This document shows positions 39,974 to 48,471 of a stretch of 64,000 bases of DNA, in pieces; the stretch's first letter is position 1; each line of letters begins with the position of its first letter. This DNA comes from Cellulosimicrobium cellulans. GTDB lineage: Bacteria > Actinomycetota > Actinomycetes > Actinomycetales > Cellulomonadaceae. Where the stretch lies: positions 372,001 to 436,000 of the forward strand of contig NZ_JAMXST010000002.1 in assembly GCF_024124905.1 (NCBI RefSeq), in the 5' to 3' direction. The notes below the pieces were generated by a model. The model had not been told where the DNA came from. It saw only the letters and a program-made list of their open reading frames with translations, and made no database searches. The position numbers and the translations under genes were made by a program.

Positions 39974-39979
39974 TACGGT
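39974..39979 (+). promoter_or_regulatory. Putative -10 (TACGGT) for the NnrS-like gene
   Basis: TACGGT is followed by seven bases and the GTG at 39987, indicating a leaderless transcript and supporting that start. Confidence 0.5.
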
Positions 39980-39986
39980 CGGGACC

Positions 39987-41273
39987 GTGCAAAACCCTCG
40001 GGGCGTGACGAGCAGGACGCCGTTCCGCGCGCTCCTCGTGCTGCCCGCCGGTGTCGCGCTGCTCACGGGGCTCGCGACCGGGCTCGCCCTGCTCGGGCTC
40101 CCGTCGCCCGTCCCCGCCGCGCGGGTCCAGGACGCGCACGGCCTGCTCATGGTCCTCGGGTTCGTCGGCACGCTCGTCGCGCTCGAGCGCGCCGTCGCCG
40201 TGCGGCGACCGGTCGCCTACCTCGCGCCCGCCGCGCTCGGCCTCGGAGCGCTCGCGCTCCTCGCGCCCCTGCCCCGCGCGGTCGGCCAGGGGCTCCTCGT
40301 CGCGGGGACGCTGGGGCTCGTCGCGATCTACGCCGTCGTGTGGCGACGGCAGCCCGCCGTCGCGACGGCGGTCCAGGCCGCCGGCGCCGTGCTCGCCGTG
40401 GGCGGCGCCGCGCTCTGGGGCGCGGGGCTCGCCGTGCCGGACCTGCTGCCGTGGCTCGTCGGGTTCGTCGCCTGGACCGTGCTCGGCGAGCGCGTCGAGC
40501 TCGCGCGGCTCGAGATCGACGCCCGCGCCGAGCGCACGGTCCTCGCCGGGGCGCTGGTCTTTCTCGGCGCCGCGTGCCTCGCCCTGCTCGCGCCCGCACC
40601 CGGGTATGCCGTCGCCGGGGCGGCGCTCGCGGCGTCGGCCGTCACGCTGCTGCGGCACGACGTCGCACGTCGCACCGTCCGCGGTCGCGGGCTGCCGCGC
40701 TTCGCCGCGGCGGCGATGCTCGCGGGCTACGCGTGGCTCGTGCTCGCCGGTGCCGCCTGGGTGTTCCTCGCGGCCGGTGCCGGGCCCTCGGGCCTCGGCC
40801 CCGCGGTGACGCTGCGGTCCGGGCCGACGTACGACGCCGTCGTGCACGCGGTGTTCCTCGGGTTCGGGCTGTCGATGATCGTGGCGCACGCGCCCCTCAT
40901 CCTCCCGGCCGTCCTGCGCCGTCCGCTCCCGTACCGCGCCGCGATGTGGGCGCCGCTCGTCCTGCTGCACGCCTCGCTCGCCGTCCGGGTCGCCGGTGAC
41001 CTCGCGGGCGACGGACCGGGCGCGGTCGCGGCCGTCCGCGTCGGCGGCGTCGGGAACGTCGTCGCCGTCCTCGCGTTCGTCGGCGTCGCGATGTGGTCGG
41101 CACTGCTCCGCGACCAGAGCTCTACCTCGCGTGACCAGAGCTCTACCTCGGCCGACCGGGCCTCTACCTCGCGTGACCAGGGCTCTACCTCGGCTGACCG
41201 GGGCTCTACCTCGTGCGACCAGGGTTCTGCCTCGGAACCGTCCGCCGTGCTGCCGATCGTCTCCGGAAGGTGA
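39987..41273 (+). CDS. NnrS-like membrane protein with heptapeptide-repeat tail
   Basis: The 428-residue protein has about twelve membrane helices. Conserved histidines lie in VQDAHGLLMVLGFVGTLVAL and HAVFLGFGLSMIVAHAPLIL, as in NnrS haem-copper proteins linked to NO and denitrification. The last 50 residues are a polar tail built of the heptads RDQSSTS, ADRASTS, RDQGSTS and so on, encoded by the 21-bp array at 41111-41236. It overlaps the nitrite reductase fusion gene by four bases. The promoter carries a DosR-like box. The NnrS assignment rests on pattern and context. Confidence 0.68.
   Translation: MQNPRGVTSRTPFRALLVLPAGVALLTGLATGLALLGLPSPVPAARVQDAHGLLMVLGFVGTLVALERAVAVRRPVAYLAPAALGLGALALLAPLPRAVGQGLLVAGTLGLVAIYAVVWRRQPAVATAVQAAGAVLAVGGAALWGAGLAVPDLLPWLVGFVAWTVLGERVELARLEIDARAERTVLAGALVFLGAACLALLAPAPGYAVAGAALAASAVTLLRHDVARRTVRGRGLPRFAAAAMLAGYAWLVLAGAAWVFLAAGAGPSGLGPAVTLRSGPTYDAVVHAVFLGFGLSMIVAHAPLILPAVLRRPLPYRAAMWAPLVLLHASLAVRVAGDLAGDGPGAVAAVRVGGVGNVVAVLAFVGVAMWSALLRDQSSTSRDQSSTSADRASTSRDQGSTSADRGSTSCDQGSASEPSAVLPIVSGR
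41111..41236 (+). repeat. 21-bp tandem repeat array 2 (six units, in-frame)
   Basis: Six contiguous 21-bp units (41111-41131 through 41216-41236) share the core GACCAGGGCTCTACCTCG. The array is the inverted counterpart of the one at 30927-31010. Because 21 is a multiple of three it is read in frame as heptapeptides at the end of the NnrS-like protein. It ends 33 bases before the start of the nitrite reductase gene. Confidence 0.9.
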
Positions 41274-44188
41274 CCGTGCCCGCGTCGCCCGAGCGGCCCT
41301 CGCTCCTGACCGCCCGACCCGCCGGACCGCTGCCCGGCACGCGGAAGGTCGGGGGAACCGGCCGGAACCTGTGGCTCCACGCGCTCGTCCTCGGCTGGTT
41401 CGTCGCCGAGGCGGTGCTCGTCGTGGTGCACCGGTTCGTGCCCGACGCGCTGTGGCTCATGGTCCACGTGCTCATGCTCGGTGCGGTGAGCACGGCGATC
41501 CTCGTGTGGAGCCAGCACTTCGCCGACACGATGCTGCGCCGCCAGGCGCCGGGCGGGCGCCCGCTGCACGTCGCGCGGCTCGCCGCGCACACGGTCGGCG
41601 CGCTGCTCGTCGTCGCGGGGCTGCTCACTGACGTGTGGTCCCTCGTCGTCGCGGGCGGGGTGCTCGTGGGCACGGGCGCGGTGACGCACGCGACGGTGCT
41701 CGTGCTCCAGGGCCGCGGCGCGCTGCCGTCGCGCTTCGGCCGGCTCGTCCGCTACTACGTGGTCGCCGCGGCGTGCCTCCCGGTCGGCGTGACGCTCGGC
41801 GTCCTCCTGGCCCGTGGCGGCGCGGGGACGGAGGCGTACGGCCGCCTCTATGTGGCGCACGTGACGCTCAACGTCCTCGGGTGGGTGGGGCTCACCGTGC
41901 TCGGCACGCTCGTGCTCCTGTGGCCCACGGTGCTGCGCACCCGCATCGAGCCCGACGCCGATGTCGCGGCCCGCCGCGCGCTCCCGGTGCTCACCGCGGG
42001 GATCCTGCTCGTCGTCGCGGCGTGCGCGGTCGGTTGGCGACCCCTCGTCGCCGCCGGGGCGACCGTGGTGCTGGGTGGCACGGTGACCGTCGGGCGGCAC
42101 CTCGCGGCCCAGGGCCGGGCCGCGCAGCGCGGCGCGTGGGGGTTCGCCGCGTGGAGCCTCGCCGCGTCGGTCGTGTGGTTCGCCGGGAGCGTGGCCGCGT
42201 TCGGGGCCCGGGTCGCGACGGCGCCGTCGTGGGCCGCCGCGCAGGACGCGATCGGCGGGCTGCTGCTCCCGTTCGTCGTCGGGTTCGCCGCGCAGGTGCT
42301 CCTCGGCGCGCTCACGTACCTCGTCCCCGTCGTGCTCGGCGGCGGCCCCGCACGACGGCGGCGCACCGAGGCCGTCGTCGGCGCCGGAGGCGCGTACCGC
42401 GTGCTCGTCGCGAACGGCGGGCTCGCGCTGTACCTCCTGCCGCTGCCGTCGTGGGTGCGCGTCGGTCTGTCGCTCGTCGTCTTCGCGACCTTCCTCGCGT
42501 TCCTCGTGCTCGCGCTGCGCGCCGTGTTCGTCTCGCGGGGCGGCCCGGTCCCCGCGGGAGAGACGGTCCCGCGGGGCCGCCCGGACCCGGCGGGCGAGAC
42601 GGTCCAGCGCCCGGAAGCGTCCCGGCCGACGGCGGCACCGTCCCCGGCCCAGCCGCCCGGACGGGGTGCGGCGAGCCCCGCGGCGGACGCTCCGGCGTCG
42701 GGCACGCGCCGCGGCGAGGCCGCCCGTGCCGTCGCCGCCCGCCGGGACGCGCAGGCGCGCAGGCCGCTCGCGGGCGCGGTGACGGCCGCCGTCGCGACGC
42801 TCGCGCTCGCGGTCGTGGGCGGCGTCGCGGCCGACCCGGTCGCGGCCGGCGTGGGGTCGGGGGTCGTGGGCGGCGGTGCCGTCGCCGGGACCGGAGGGGC
42901 CGGCGTGCCGGTCGCGGCGACCGGCCGCACGACGACCGTGCAGGTCGACGCCGCCGACATGCGCTTCGTCCCGGACACGATCAGCGTGCCCGCGGGCGAC
43001 CGGCTGGTCATCGAGCTGACGAACACCGACGACGACGTGCACGACCTGGTCCTCGCCGACGGCGCGACGACCGGTCGTGTCGCACCGGGCGCGACCGCGA
43101 CCCTCGACGCGGGCGTCGTGAGCGGCGACCTCGACGGGTGGTGCTCCGTGGCCGGCCACCGGCTCATGGGCATGACGCTCACGGTGGAGGTCACAGGAGG
43201 CGCGGCGCTCGCCGACCCACCCGGCCCTGAGGAGGCGCCTGCGGCCGAGGGGGCGCACGCGGGGCACGGGACGTCCTCGGGGACGGACTCGCTCGGCGTG
43301 GCGGACGCCGAACTCCTGGGCGGGCCCGGGGACGGGTTCGTCGCGCGCGACGCGACCCTTGCGCCGGCCGAGACGGACCCGTCCGGCGGGCCCGTCGTGC
43401 ACCGGCGGACCCTCATCGTGACGGAGGTGGCGCAGGAGGTGGCGCCCGGCGTCGAGCAGACCGTGTGGACGTTCGGCGGGACCGCGCCCGGGCCCGTGCT
43501 GCGGGGGAAGGTCGGCGACGTCTTCGAGATCACCCTCGTCAACGACGGGACGATCGGGCACTCGATCGACTTCCACGCGGGCGCGCTCGCGCCGGACGAG
43601 CCGATGCGGACCATCGCGCCGGGGGAGTCGCTCACCTACCGCTTCACGGCGACCCGGGCGGGGATCTGGATGTACCACTGCTCGACCATGCCCATGTCGC
43701 TGCACATCGCGAACGGCATGTTCGGCGCGGTGATCGTCGACCCGCCGGACCTCGGCCCCGTGGACCGCGAGTACGTCGTCGTGCAGTCCGAGCTCTACCT
43801 CGGCGCGCAGGGCGCGTCCGCCGACGACGCGAAGGTCGCCGCCGCCGAGCCCGACCTCCTCACGTTCAACGGGTACGCGAACCAATACCGCTATGACCCG
43901 CTCGGTGCCCGGGTGGGCGAGCGCGTGCGCGTCTGGGTGCTCGACGCCGGTCCGAACCGCCCGAGCGCGTTCCACGTCGTCGGCGGCCAGTTCGACACCG
44001 TCTACCACGAGGGCGCTTACGCGCTCCCGCCGGGCACGTCCGGCGGCAGCCAGGTGCTCGGCCTGCTGCCCGCGCAGGGCGGGTTCGTCGAGCTCACGTT
44101 CCCCGAGGCCGGGACCTACCCGTTCGTCACGCACGCCATGTCCGACGCCGAGCGCGGCGCGTCCGGGACGTTCGCCGTGACGCCCTGA
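41270..44188 (+). CDS. nirK: Membrane domain-cupredoxin-copper nitrite reductase fusion
   Basis: The 972-residue protein has three parts. Residues 30-540 hold about twelve membrane helices with conserved histidines (for example His66 and His197), resembling NnrS or haem-copper subunits. Residues 550-650 are a cupredoxin with type-1 copper ligands His591, Cys625, His630 and Met635. Residues 690-972 are a two-domain CuNIR: His764/Asp767/His769 in HSIDFH, His803-Cys804 in YHC, His812 and Met817, His902, and His955. These match the type-1, type-2 and catalytic Asp/His residues of NirK. It should reduce nitrite to NO at the outer membrane face, with electrons possibly relayed within one chain. Confidence 0.85.
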   Translation: MTVPASPERPSLLTARPAGPLPGTRKVGGTGRNLWLHALVLGWFVAEAVLVVVHRFVPDALWLMVHVLMLGAVSTAILVWSQHFADTMLRRQAPGGRPLHVARLAAHTVGALLVVAGLLTDVWSLVVAGGVLVGTGAVTHATVLVLQGRGALPSRFGRLVRYYVVAAACLPVGVTLGVLLARGGAGTEAYGRLYVAHVTLNVLGWVGLTVLGTLVLLWPTVLRTRIEPDADVAARRALPVLTAGILLVVAACAVGWRPLVAAGATVVLGGTVTVGRHLAAQGRAAQRGAWGFAAWSLAASVVWFAGSVAAFGARVATAPSWAAAQDAIGGLLLPFVVGFAAQVLLGALTYLVPVVLGGGPARRRRTEAVVGAGGAYRVLVANGGLALYLLPLPSWVRVGLSLVVFATFLAFLVLALRAVFVSRGGPVPAGETVPRGRPDPAGETVQRPEASRPTAAPSPAQPPGRGAASPAADAPASGTRRGEAARAVAARRDAQARRPLAGAVTAAVATLALAVVGGVAADPVAAGVGSGVVGGGAVAGTGGAGVPVAATGRTTTVQVDAADMRFVPDTISVPAGDRLVIELTNTDDDVHDLVLADGATTGRVAPGATATLDAGVVSGDLDGWCSVAGHRLMGMTLTVEVTGGAALADPPGPEEAPAAEGAHAGHGTSSGTDSLGVADAELLGGPGDGFVARDATLAPAETDPSGGPVVHRRTLIVTEVAQEVAPGVEQTVWTFGGTAPGPVLRGKVGDVFEITLVNDGTIGHSIDFHAGALAPDEPMRTIAPGESLTYRFTATRAGIWMYHCSTMPMSLHIANGMFGAVIVDPPDLGPVDREYVVVQSELYLGAQGASADDAKVAAAEPDLLTFNGYANQYRYDPLGARVGERVRVWVLDAGPNRPSAFHVVGGQFDTVYHEGAYALPPGTSGGSQVLGLLPAQGGFVELTFPEAGTYPFVTHAMSDAERGASGTFAVTP

Positions 44189-44279
44189 CCGGCCCGCCCG
44201 CCGGCGGCGTCGTCCACGCCGGCAGCACCGCAGACCCAACACCCCACCCGGCGCTCGCGCCACGACCAGGAGGACCACC

Positions 44280-44624
44280 ATGGCAGCAGAACCGATCGAG
44301 ATCACCGAGCCCCCGCAGCACGCGGCAGTGCGCGGCGACGGGGACGAGGAGGGGCACGCCTGCGGGTGCGCGCACGACGACGCCGAGATCGTCCTCGACG
44401 TCCGCACGATCCCGCACGCCGTGCGCCACGGCGTCGTCTTCGGGGCGCTCGAGGCGCTCACGCCCGGGGACGGGCTCGTCCTCGTCGCGCCGCACGACCC
44501 GCTCCCGCTGCTCGCGCAGCTCGAGGGACGCGAGCCCGGCGCGTTCGACCGCGAGTACCTGTCGCGCGAGGCGACCGAGGTGAGGATCCGCCTCACGCGC
44601 CGCCCTGTGCCCGCACAGGCCTGA
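44280..44624 (+). CDS. DUF2249 domain protein
   Basis: The 114-residue protein has an N-terminal His/Cys-containing leader (EEGHACGCAHDD) and then a DUF2249 domain: EIVLDVRTIPHAVRHGVVFG, followed by GDGLVLVAPHDPLPLLAQL. DUF2249 proteins are small SirA-like folds often found with nitrogen-oxide and hemerythrin genes. AGGAGGACC precedes the ATG. It is the third gene behind the NnrS-like promoter and is followed by a terminator. The CGC and His cluster might bind metal; this is speculation. Confidence 0.82.
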   Translation: MAAEPIEITEPPQHAAVRGDGDEEGHACGCAHDDAEIVLDVRTIPHAVRHGVVFGALEALTPGDGLVLVAPHDPLPLLAQLEGREPGAFDREYLSREATEVRIRLTRRPVPAQA

Positions 44625-44650
44625 GCGGCCGGGCCGACACGGTCCCGACA

Positions 44651-44687
44651 CGACGCCCGGCGGCACGGGGATGGCCGCCGGGCGTCG
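44651..44687 (+). terminator. Perfect 14-bp hairpin terminator
   Basis: The arms 44651-44664 and 44674-44687 pair perfectly around a nine-base loop, 27 bases beyond the DUF2249 gene. It probably ends the NnrS-nirK-DUF2249 transcript. Confidence 0.75.
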
Positions 44688-44783
44688 CCGTGCGCGCACG
44701 AGGTGCGCACGACGTGCTTGACGAACGTGATGCGGCGGTCCGGCAGCCGTCCCCATCCAACGCGAGCGGCGGACGTCGACTCG

Positions 44784-45311
44784 TCAGAGCATCCGTTCGC
44801 GGCGGGTGTTCACCTGGACGCACCGCGGGCACACGTGCATCGTCGAGATGCGGGCCCGTTCCCGATCACTCATCTCCTCCGGTAGTAGCACGGCCGCTCC
44901 GCACAGTGCCTGTGGCAAGTGAGCGACGACGATGTGTGCCCAATGAGATGGCCACCGGTAGGTCCACCGGAACCCGGACAGGCGCAGCGGTGATTGGTCG
45001 ACCGTCGGGAGATCGCTCCGCTGCGCGATCGCGTCGCCGACCCGGATCGTGGGGATGCTGTTCGCCGTGTCCTCGCCGATACCGACGCGCGTGCGCAGGC
45101 ACAGGTGAACGGTGAGGAACGGCGTACCGGGAGGCGTGATGGTGTCGGCTCCACTGACCGCGCCGCGACCGCGGGAGTAGTACCAGCGCTGGGCCGCGTC
45201 GACGTCGGAGTTCGTCGATTCTCGGGCGTGGAAGAGGCGCACGGCACCGTCGAACGACGGCAGCCGCACGACGTCGACCCCGCACCTCCTGCATGCCTCG
45301 GTGGCGACCAT
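44784..45311 (-). CDS. Zinc-ribbon orphan, unknown function
   Basis: I do not recognise this 175-residue protein. It starts with a CRRCG pair (residues 8-11) and ends with CPRC (about 161-164), which could together bind one zinc atom. The middle is a soluble mixed region (RWYYSRGRGAVSGADTITPP, then FRWTYRWPSHWAH) rich in aromatic residues. The DNA is less GC-rich than its neighbours and the gene is wedged between the nirK terminator and the narI end, suggesting insertion. The start at ATG 45311 has GAAGGGGACACC upstream. Confidence 0.5.
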   Translation of the reverse strand: MVATEACRRCGVDVVRLPSFDGAVRLFHARESTNSDVDAAQRWYYSRGRGAVSGADTITPPGTPFLTVHLCLRTRVGIGEDTANSIPTIRVGDAIAQRSDLPTVDQSPLRLSGFRWTYRWPSHWAHIVVAHLPQALCGAAVLLPEEMSDRERARISTMHVCPRCVQVNTRRERML

Positions 45312-45392
45312 GGTGTCCCCTTCTTCTTGGTCGAGGACAGGGTAGAGCCCGCTCCCTACAGTCCACAGAGGGAGCCTTCAGACTGCCGCCGG

Positions 45393-46127
45393 CTACGGGG
45401 CCATCGGGGGCTCCCAGCCCCGGCGCGGTGCGCGCGACGTCGTCGCGACGGCGCGGCGCCGGTAGACGACGTACGGCCGCGTGAGGTAGCCGAGCGGCGC
45501 GGAGAACACGTGCACGAGGCGCGTGAACGGCCACAGGGCGAACAGCGCCAGGCCGCACAGGACGTGGAGCTGGAACGCGAGCGGGACGTCGGCCATGAGC
45601 GACGGGTCGGGCTGGAACGTGAGCAGCGAGCGGAACCACGGCGAGATCGAGCCGCGGTAGTCGTACCCGCCGCCGAAGATCTGGTGCTGGACCGTCGCGA
45701 GCGTGCCGAACCCGATCGCGGCGCCGAGCACGACGTACATGAGCTTGTCGGTGCGCGTGGTCACGCGGAAGACCGCGCCGGAGAGCCTCCGGCGCAGGAC
45801 GAGGATCACGAGCCCGACGACCGTGAGGACGGCCGCGAACGTCCCGGCGATCGTCGCGACGAGGTGGTAGGCGTGCTCGCCCACGCCGACGGCCTCCAGC
45901 CACGGGCGCGGCACGAGGATCCCGACGACGTGCCCGCCGATCACCATGAGGATGCCGACGTGGAACAGCGGCGAGCCGAGGCGCAGCCAGCGGTTCTCGT
46001 AGAGCTGCGACGAGCGCGTGGTCCAGCCGAACTGGTCGTAGCGGTACCGCCACACGTGCCCGACGACGAACACCGCCGCCACCGCGTACGGGACGGCGAC
46101 CCACAGCAGGACGTCGAGCGGGCTCAT
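45393..46127 (-). CDS. narI: Respiratory nitrate reductase gamma subunit
   Basis: The 244-residue cytochrome b has five membrane helices and hands electrons from quinol to NarH. The four haem ligands are visible at His56 and His66 (LFHVGILMVIGGHVVG) and His188 and His206 (FQLHVLCG and RLVHVF), almost the same numbers as in E. coli NarI. ENRWLRLGSPLFH and SAPLGYLTRPYVVYRRR are typical. The ATG overlaps the narJ stop by four bases. It is the last gene of the nar operon. Confidence 0.95.
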   Translation of the reverse strand: MSPLDVLLWVAVPYAVAAVFVVGHVWRYRYDQFGWTTRSSQLYENRWLRLGSPLFHVGILMVIGGHVVGILVPRPWLEAVGVGEHAYHLVATIAGTFAAVLTVVGLVILVLRRRLSGAVFRVTTRTDKLMYVVLGAAIGFGTLATVQHQIFGGGYDYRGSISPWFRSLLTFQPDPSLMADVPLAFQLHVLCGLALFALWPFTRLVHVFSAPLGYLTRPYVVYRRRAVATTSRAPRRGWEPPMAP

Positions 46128-46831
46128 CGTCGGGTCTCCTCGGTCAGGCTCGGGATCGTGGCGAACGGCGTGAGGTGGGACAGGTCGCTCAGGCCGACGA
46201 GCTCGGTGGGCGGTCCCGCGGCGACCAGGTCGCGGAAGCGTGCCGCCGTCTCCGACTGCATCGCCGGCAGCGTCGCGACGAGCGCCGCGACGACGTGCGC
46301 GTAGGGGCTGCGCAGCGTCTCGAGCGCGGCGCGCAGGACCTCGATGCCGTCGCGGTGCGCGTCGAGCACCATGCCGGCGATCGCGCCGTCCGTGCGCGCG
46401 GAGAGCTCGAGCACCGTGGGCAGGTGGTCGGGCAGCTCCGAGCCGTCCGTCTCCCAGCCCGCCGCGCGGAACGCCTCCACGAACGTGACGAGCGCGGCGC
46501 CGCGCTTCCGGGTGTCCCCGGCCGCGTAGTACGACAGGTACAGGGAGCACCGGCGCTTGAGGTCGAACGTCGCGACGTAGGCGGCCTGGAGCTCGCGGAG
46601 GGGCACGGACACCGTGGCGTCGAGGAACGCGCGCAGGGGTTGCCGCACGTCCGGGGGCAGCCCGGCGACGACGTCCTCGACGTCCGCCCGGTGGGCGGCG
46701 GCCTCCGCGGTGGGGTAGTCGAGCAGGAGCGAGATCACGGTGTGCGCGGCGCGGCGCTGGTCGTCCGGCAGGGGACCGGGCGACGACGCGCTCGTCGAGG
46801 ACACCGGCCGGGAGCGGGTCGCGCGCCTCAT
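46124..46831 (-). CDS. narJ: Nitrate reductase molybdenum cofactor assembly chaperone
   Basis: The 235-residue protein is a TorD/NarJ-type cytoplasmic chaperone that holds NarG until the molybdenum cofactor is inserted. Motifs include ISLLLDYPT, YVATFDLKRRCSLYLSYYAA and RKRGAALVTFVEAFRAAGWE. The first 25 residues are a basic Ser-rich leader. Both ends overlap neighbouring genes by four bases (ATGA), so translation is coupled to narH and narI. It is not part of the final enzyme. Confidence 0.93.
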   Translation of the reverse strand: MRRATRSRPVSSTSASSPGPLPDDQRRAAHTVISLLLDYPTAEAAAHRADVEDVVAGLPPDVRQPLRAFLDATVSVPLRELQAAYVATFDLKRRCSLYLSYYAAGDTRKRGAALVTFVEAFRAAGWETDGSELPDHLPTVLELSARTDGAIAGMVLDAHRDGIEVLRAALETLRSPYAHVVAALVATLPAMQSETAARFRDLVAAGPPTELVGLSDLSHLTPFATIPSLTEETRR

Positions 46832-48471
46832 GCCGCACCCCCCGAGGCCTCCGGGCCCGCCGGTCGCGGCGGCGGGAAGAGCCCGCCCGGGGTCCCGTCG
46901 CCGTCCCAGGTGAGCAGGTTGACCCGACCCGTGGTGGAGGGGGTGTACGGGCTGGTGGCCCGTTCCTTCTCGCCGACCGCGTGGAACGACTCGCCCGTCG
47001 TCGGTCCCGCGCCCCCCATGCCCGGGCCGCCGTCGTAGTCGAGCGAGCACGCCATGTCGCTCAGCTCGCGGGCGATCTCGGTGTGGGCGGTGGGGATGAC
47101 GTACCGGTCTTCGTACTTCGCGATCGCGAGGAGGCGGTACATCTCCTGGACCTGTTGTCCGGTCATGCCGACGGCGGTGGCGGTGTGTTCGTCGGGTTCG
47201 TGGCCGAGGTTGAGGTCGCGCATGTAGGAGCGCATGGCGGCCAGGCGGCGCAGGACCTTCTCGACGGGGGCGGTGTCGCCGGCGGTGAAGAGTCCGGCGA
47301 GGTATTCCAGGGGGATGCGCAGCTTCGAGATGGCGGCGAACAGGGTGCGTCCGTCTTCTCCGTCGTTGCCCGACGCGGTGATGACGTCGACGACGGGGGA
47401 CAGGGGTGGGATGTACCAGACCATGGGCAGGGTGCGGTACTCGGGGTGCAGGGGGAGGGCGACCTCGTACTTCGTGATGAGGTCCCAGATGGGGGAGTGT
47501 TGGGCGGCGGTGATCCAGTCCTCGGGGATGCCCTCTTGTCGTGCGGCGGCGATGACGGCGGGGTCGTTCGGGTCGAGGAAGACGGCGCGTTGGGCGGCGA
47601 GGAGGTCGTGCTCGTCCTGGACGGCGGCGGCGTGGGTGACCTTGTCGGCGTCGTAGAGGACGAGGCCGAGGTAGCGCAGGCGTCCGACGCAGGTCTCGGA
47701 GCACACGGTGGGCAGGCCGACCTCGATGCGGGGGTAGCACAGGGTGCATTTCTCGGCTTTGCCGGTCTTGTGGTTGAAGTAGACCTTCTTGTAGGGGCAG
47801 CCGGTGACGCACATGCGCCACCCGCGGCACTGGTCCTGGTCCACGAGGACGATGCCGTCCTCGGCCCGCTTGTACATGGCCCCCGACGGGCAGGACGCGA
47901 CGCAGGCGGGGTTGAGGCAGTGCTCGCAGATGCGGGGCAGGTAGAACATGAACGTCTTGTCGAACTCGGTCGCGACGTGCTCGGACATGTGCTGCAGGAC
48001 CGGGTCCTGGTCCATGGTGGTGGTGGAGCCGGCGAGGTCGTCGTCCCAGTTCGCCGACCAGGAGATGGTCATGTCCTTGCCCGTCAGCAGCGACGTGGGG
48101 CGGGCGACGGGGGTGTGGGGGCCCTGGGGGGCCGACAGGAGCATGTCGTACTCATACGTCCACGGTTCGTAGTAGTCGTGGATCGAGGGCAGGACGGGGT
48201 TGGAGAAGATCGTGGCGAGCTTCTTCAACCGGCCCCCGGCGCGCAGCTTCAGCTTGCCCTTCGTGGTGCGGACCCAGCCGCCCTGCCAGCGGTCCTGGTC
48301 CTGGTAGGTGCGGGGGTACCCCAGTCCGGGGCGGGTCTCGACGTTGTTGAACCACACGTACTCGACCCCGGTGCGGTTCGTCCAGGCCTGCTTGCACGTG
48401 ACCGAGCACGTGTGACACCCGATGCACTTGTCCAGGTTCATCACCATCGACATCTGCGCCATGACCTTCAC
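46828..48471 (-). CDS. narH: Respiratory nitrate reductase beta subunit
   Basis: The 547-residue iron-sulfur subunit has the first cluster ligands at Cys16, 19, 22 and 26 in KCIGCHTCSVTCKQAW, then CEHCLNPACVASCPSG. Next comes CRGWRMCVTGCPYKK, where Trp marks the [3Fe-4S] site, and then CTLCYPR. The GTG start at 48471 gives the usual opening MKVMAQM; an ATG three codons later is better placed for AAGG. The C terminus (about 50 residues) is a Pro/Gly-rich extension. The start overlaps the stop of a small ORF that lies between narG and narH. Confidence 0.95.
   Translation of the reverse strand: MKVMAQMSMVMNLDKCIGCHTCSVTCKQAWTNRTGVEYVWFNNVETRPGLGYPRTYQDQDRWQGGWVRTTKGKLKLRAGGRLKKLATIFSNPVLPSIHDYYEPWTYEYDMLLSAPQGPHTPVARPTSLLTGKDMTISWSANWDDDLAGSTTTMDQDPVLQHMSEHVATEFDKTFMFYLPRICEHCLNPACVASCPSGAMYKRAEDGIVLVDQDQCRGWRMCVTGCPYKKVYFNHKTGKAEKCTLCYPRIEVGLPTVCSETCVGRLRYLGLVLYDADKVTHAAAVQDEHDLLAAQRAVFLDPNDPAVIAAARQEGIPEDWITAAQHSPIWDLITKYEVALPLHPEYRTLPMVWYIPPLSPVVDVITASGNDGEDGRTLFAAISKLRIPLEYLAGLFTAGDTAPVEKVLRRLAAMRSYMRDLNLGHEPDEHTATAVGMTGQQVQEMYRLLAIAKYEDRYVIPTAHTEIARELSDMACSLDYDGGPGMGGAGPTTGESFHAVGEKERATSPYTPSTTGRVNLLTWDGDGTPGGLFPPPRPAGPEASGGAA

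Noticed and set aside
41111-41236. Repeat array 2 as a CRISPR array
   Set aside because: There are no spacers, and the array is an in-frame part of a gene.
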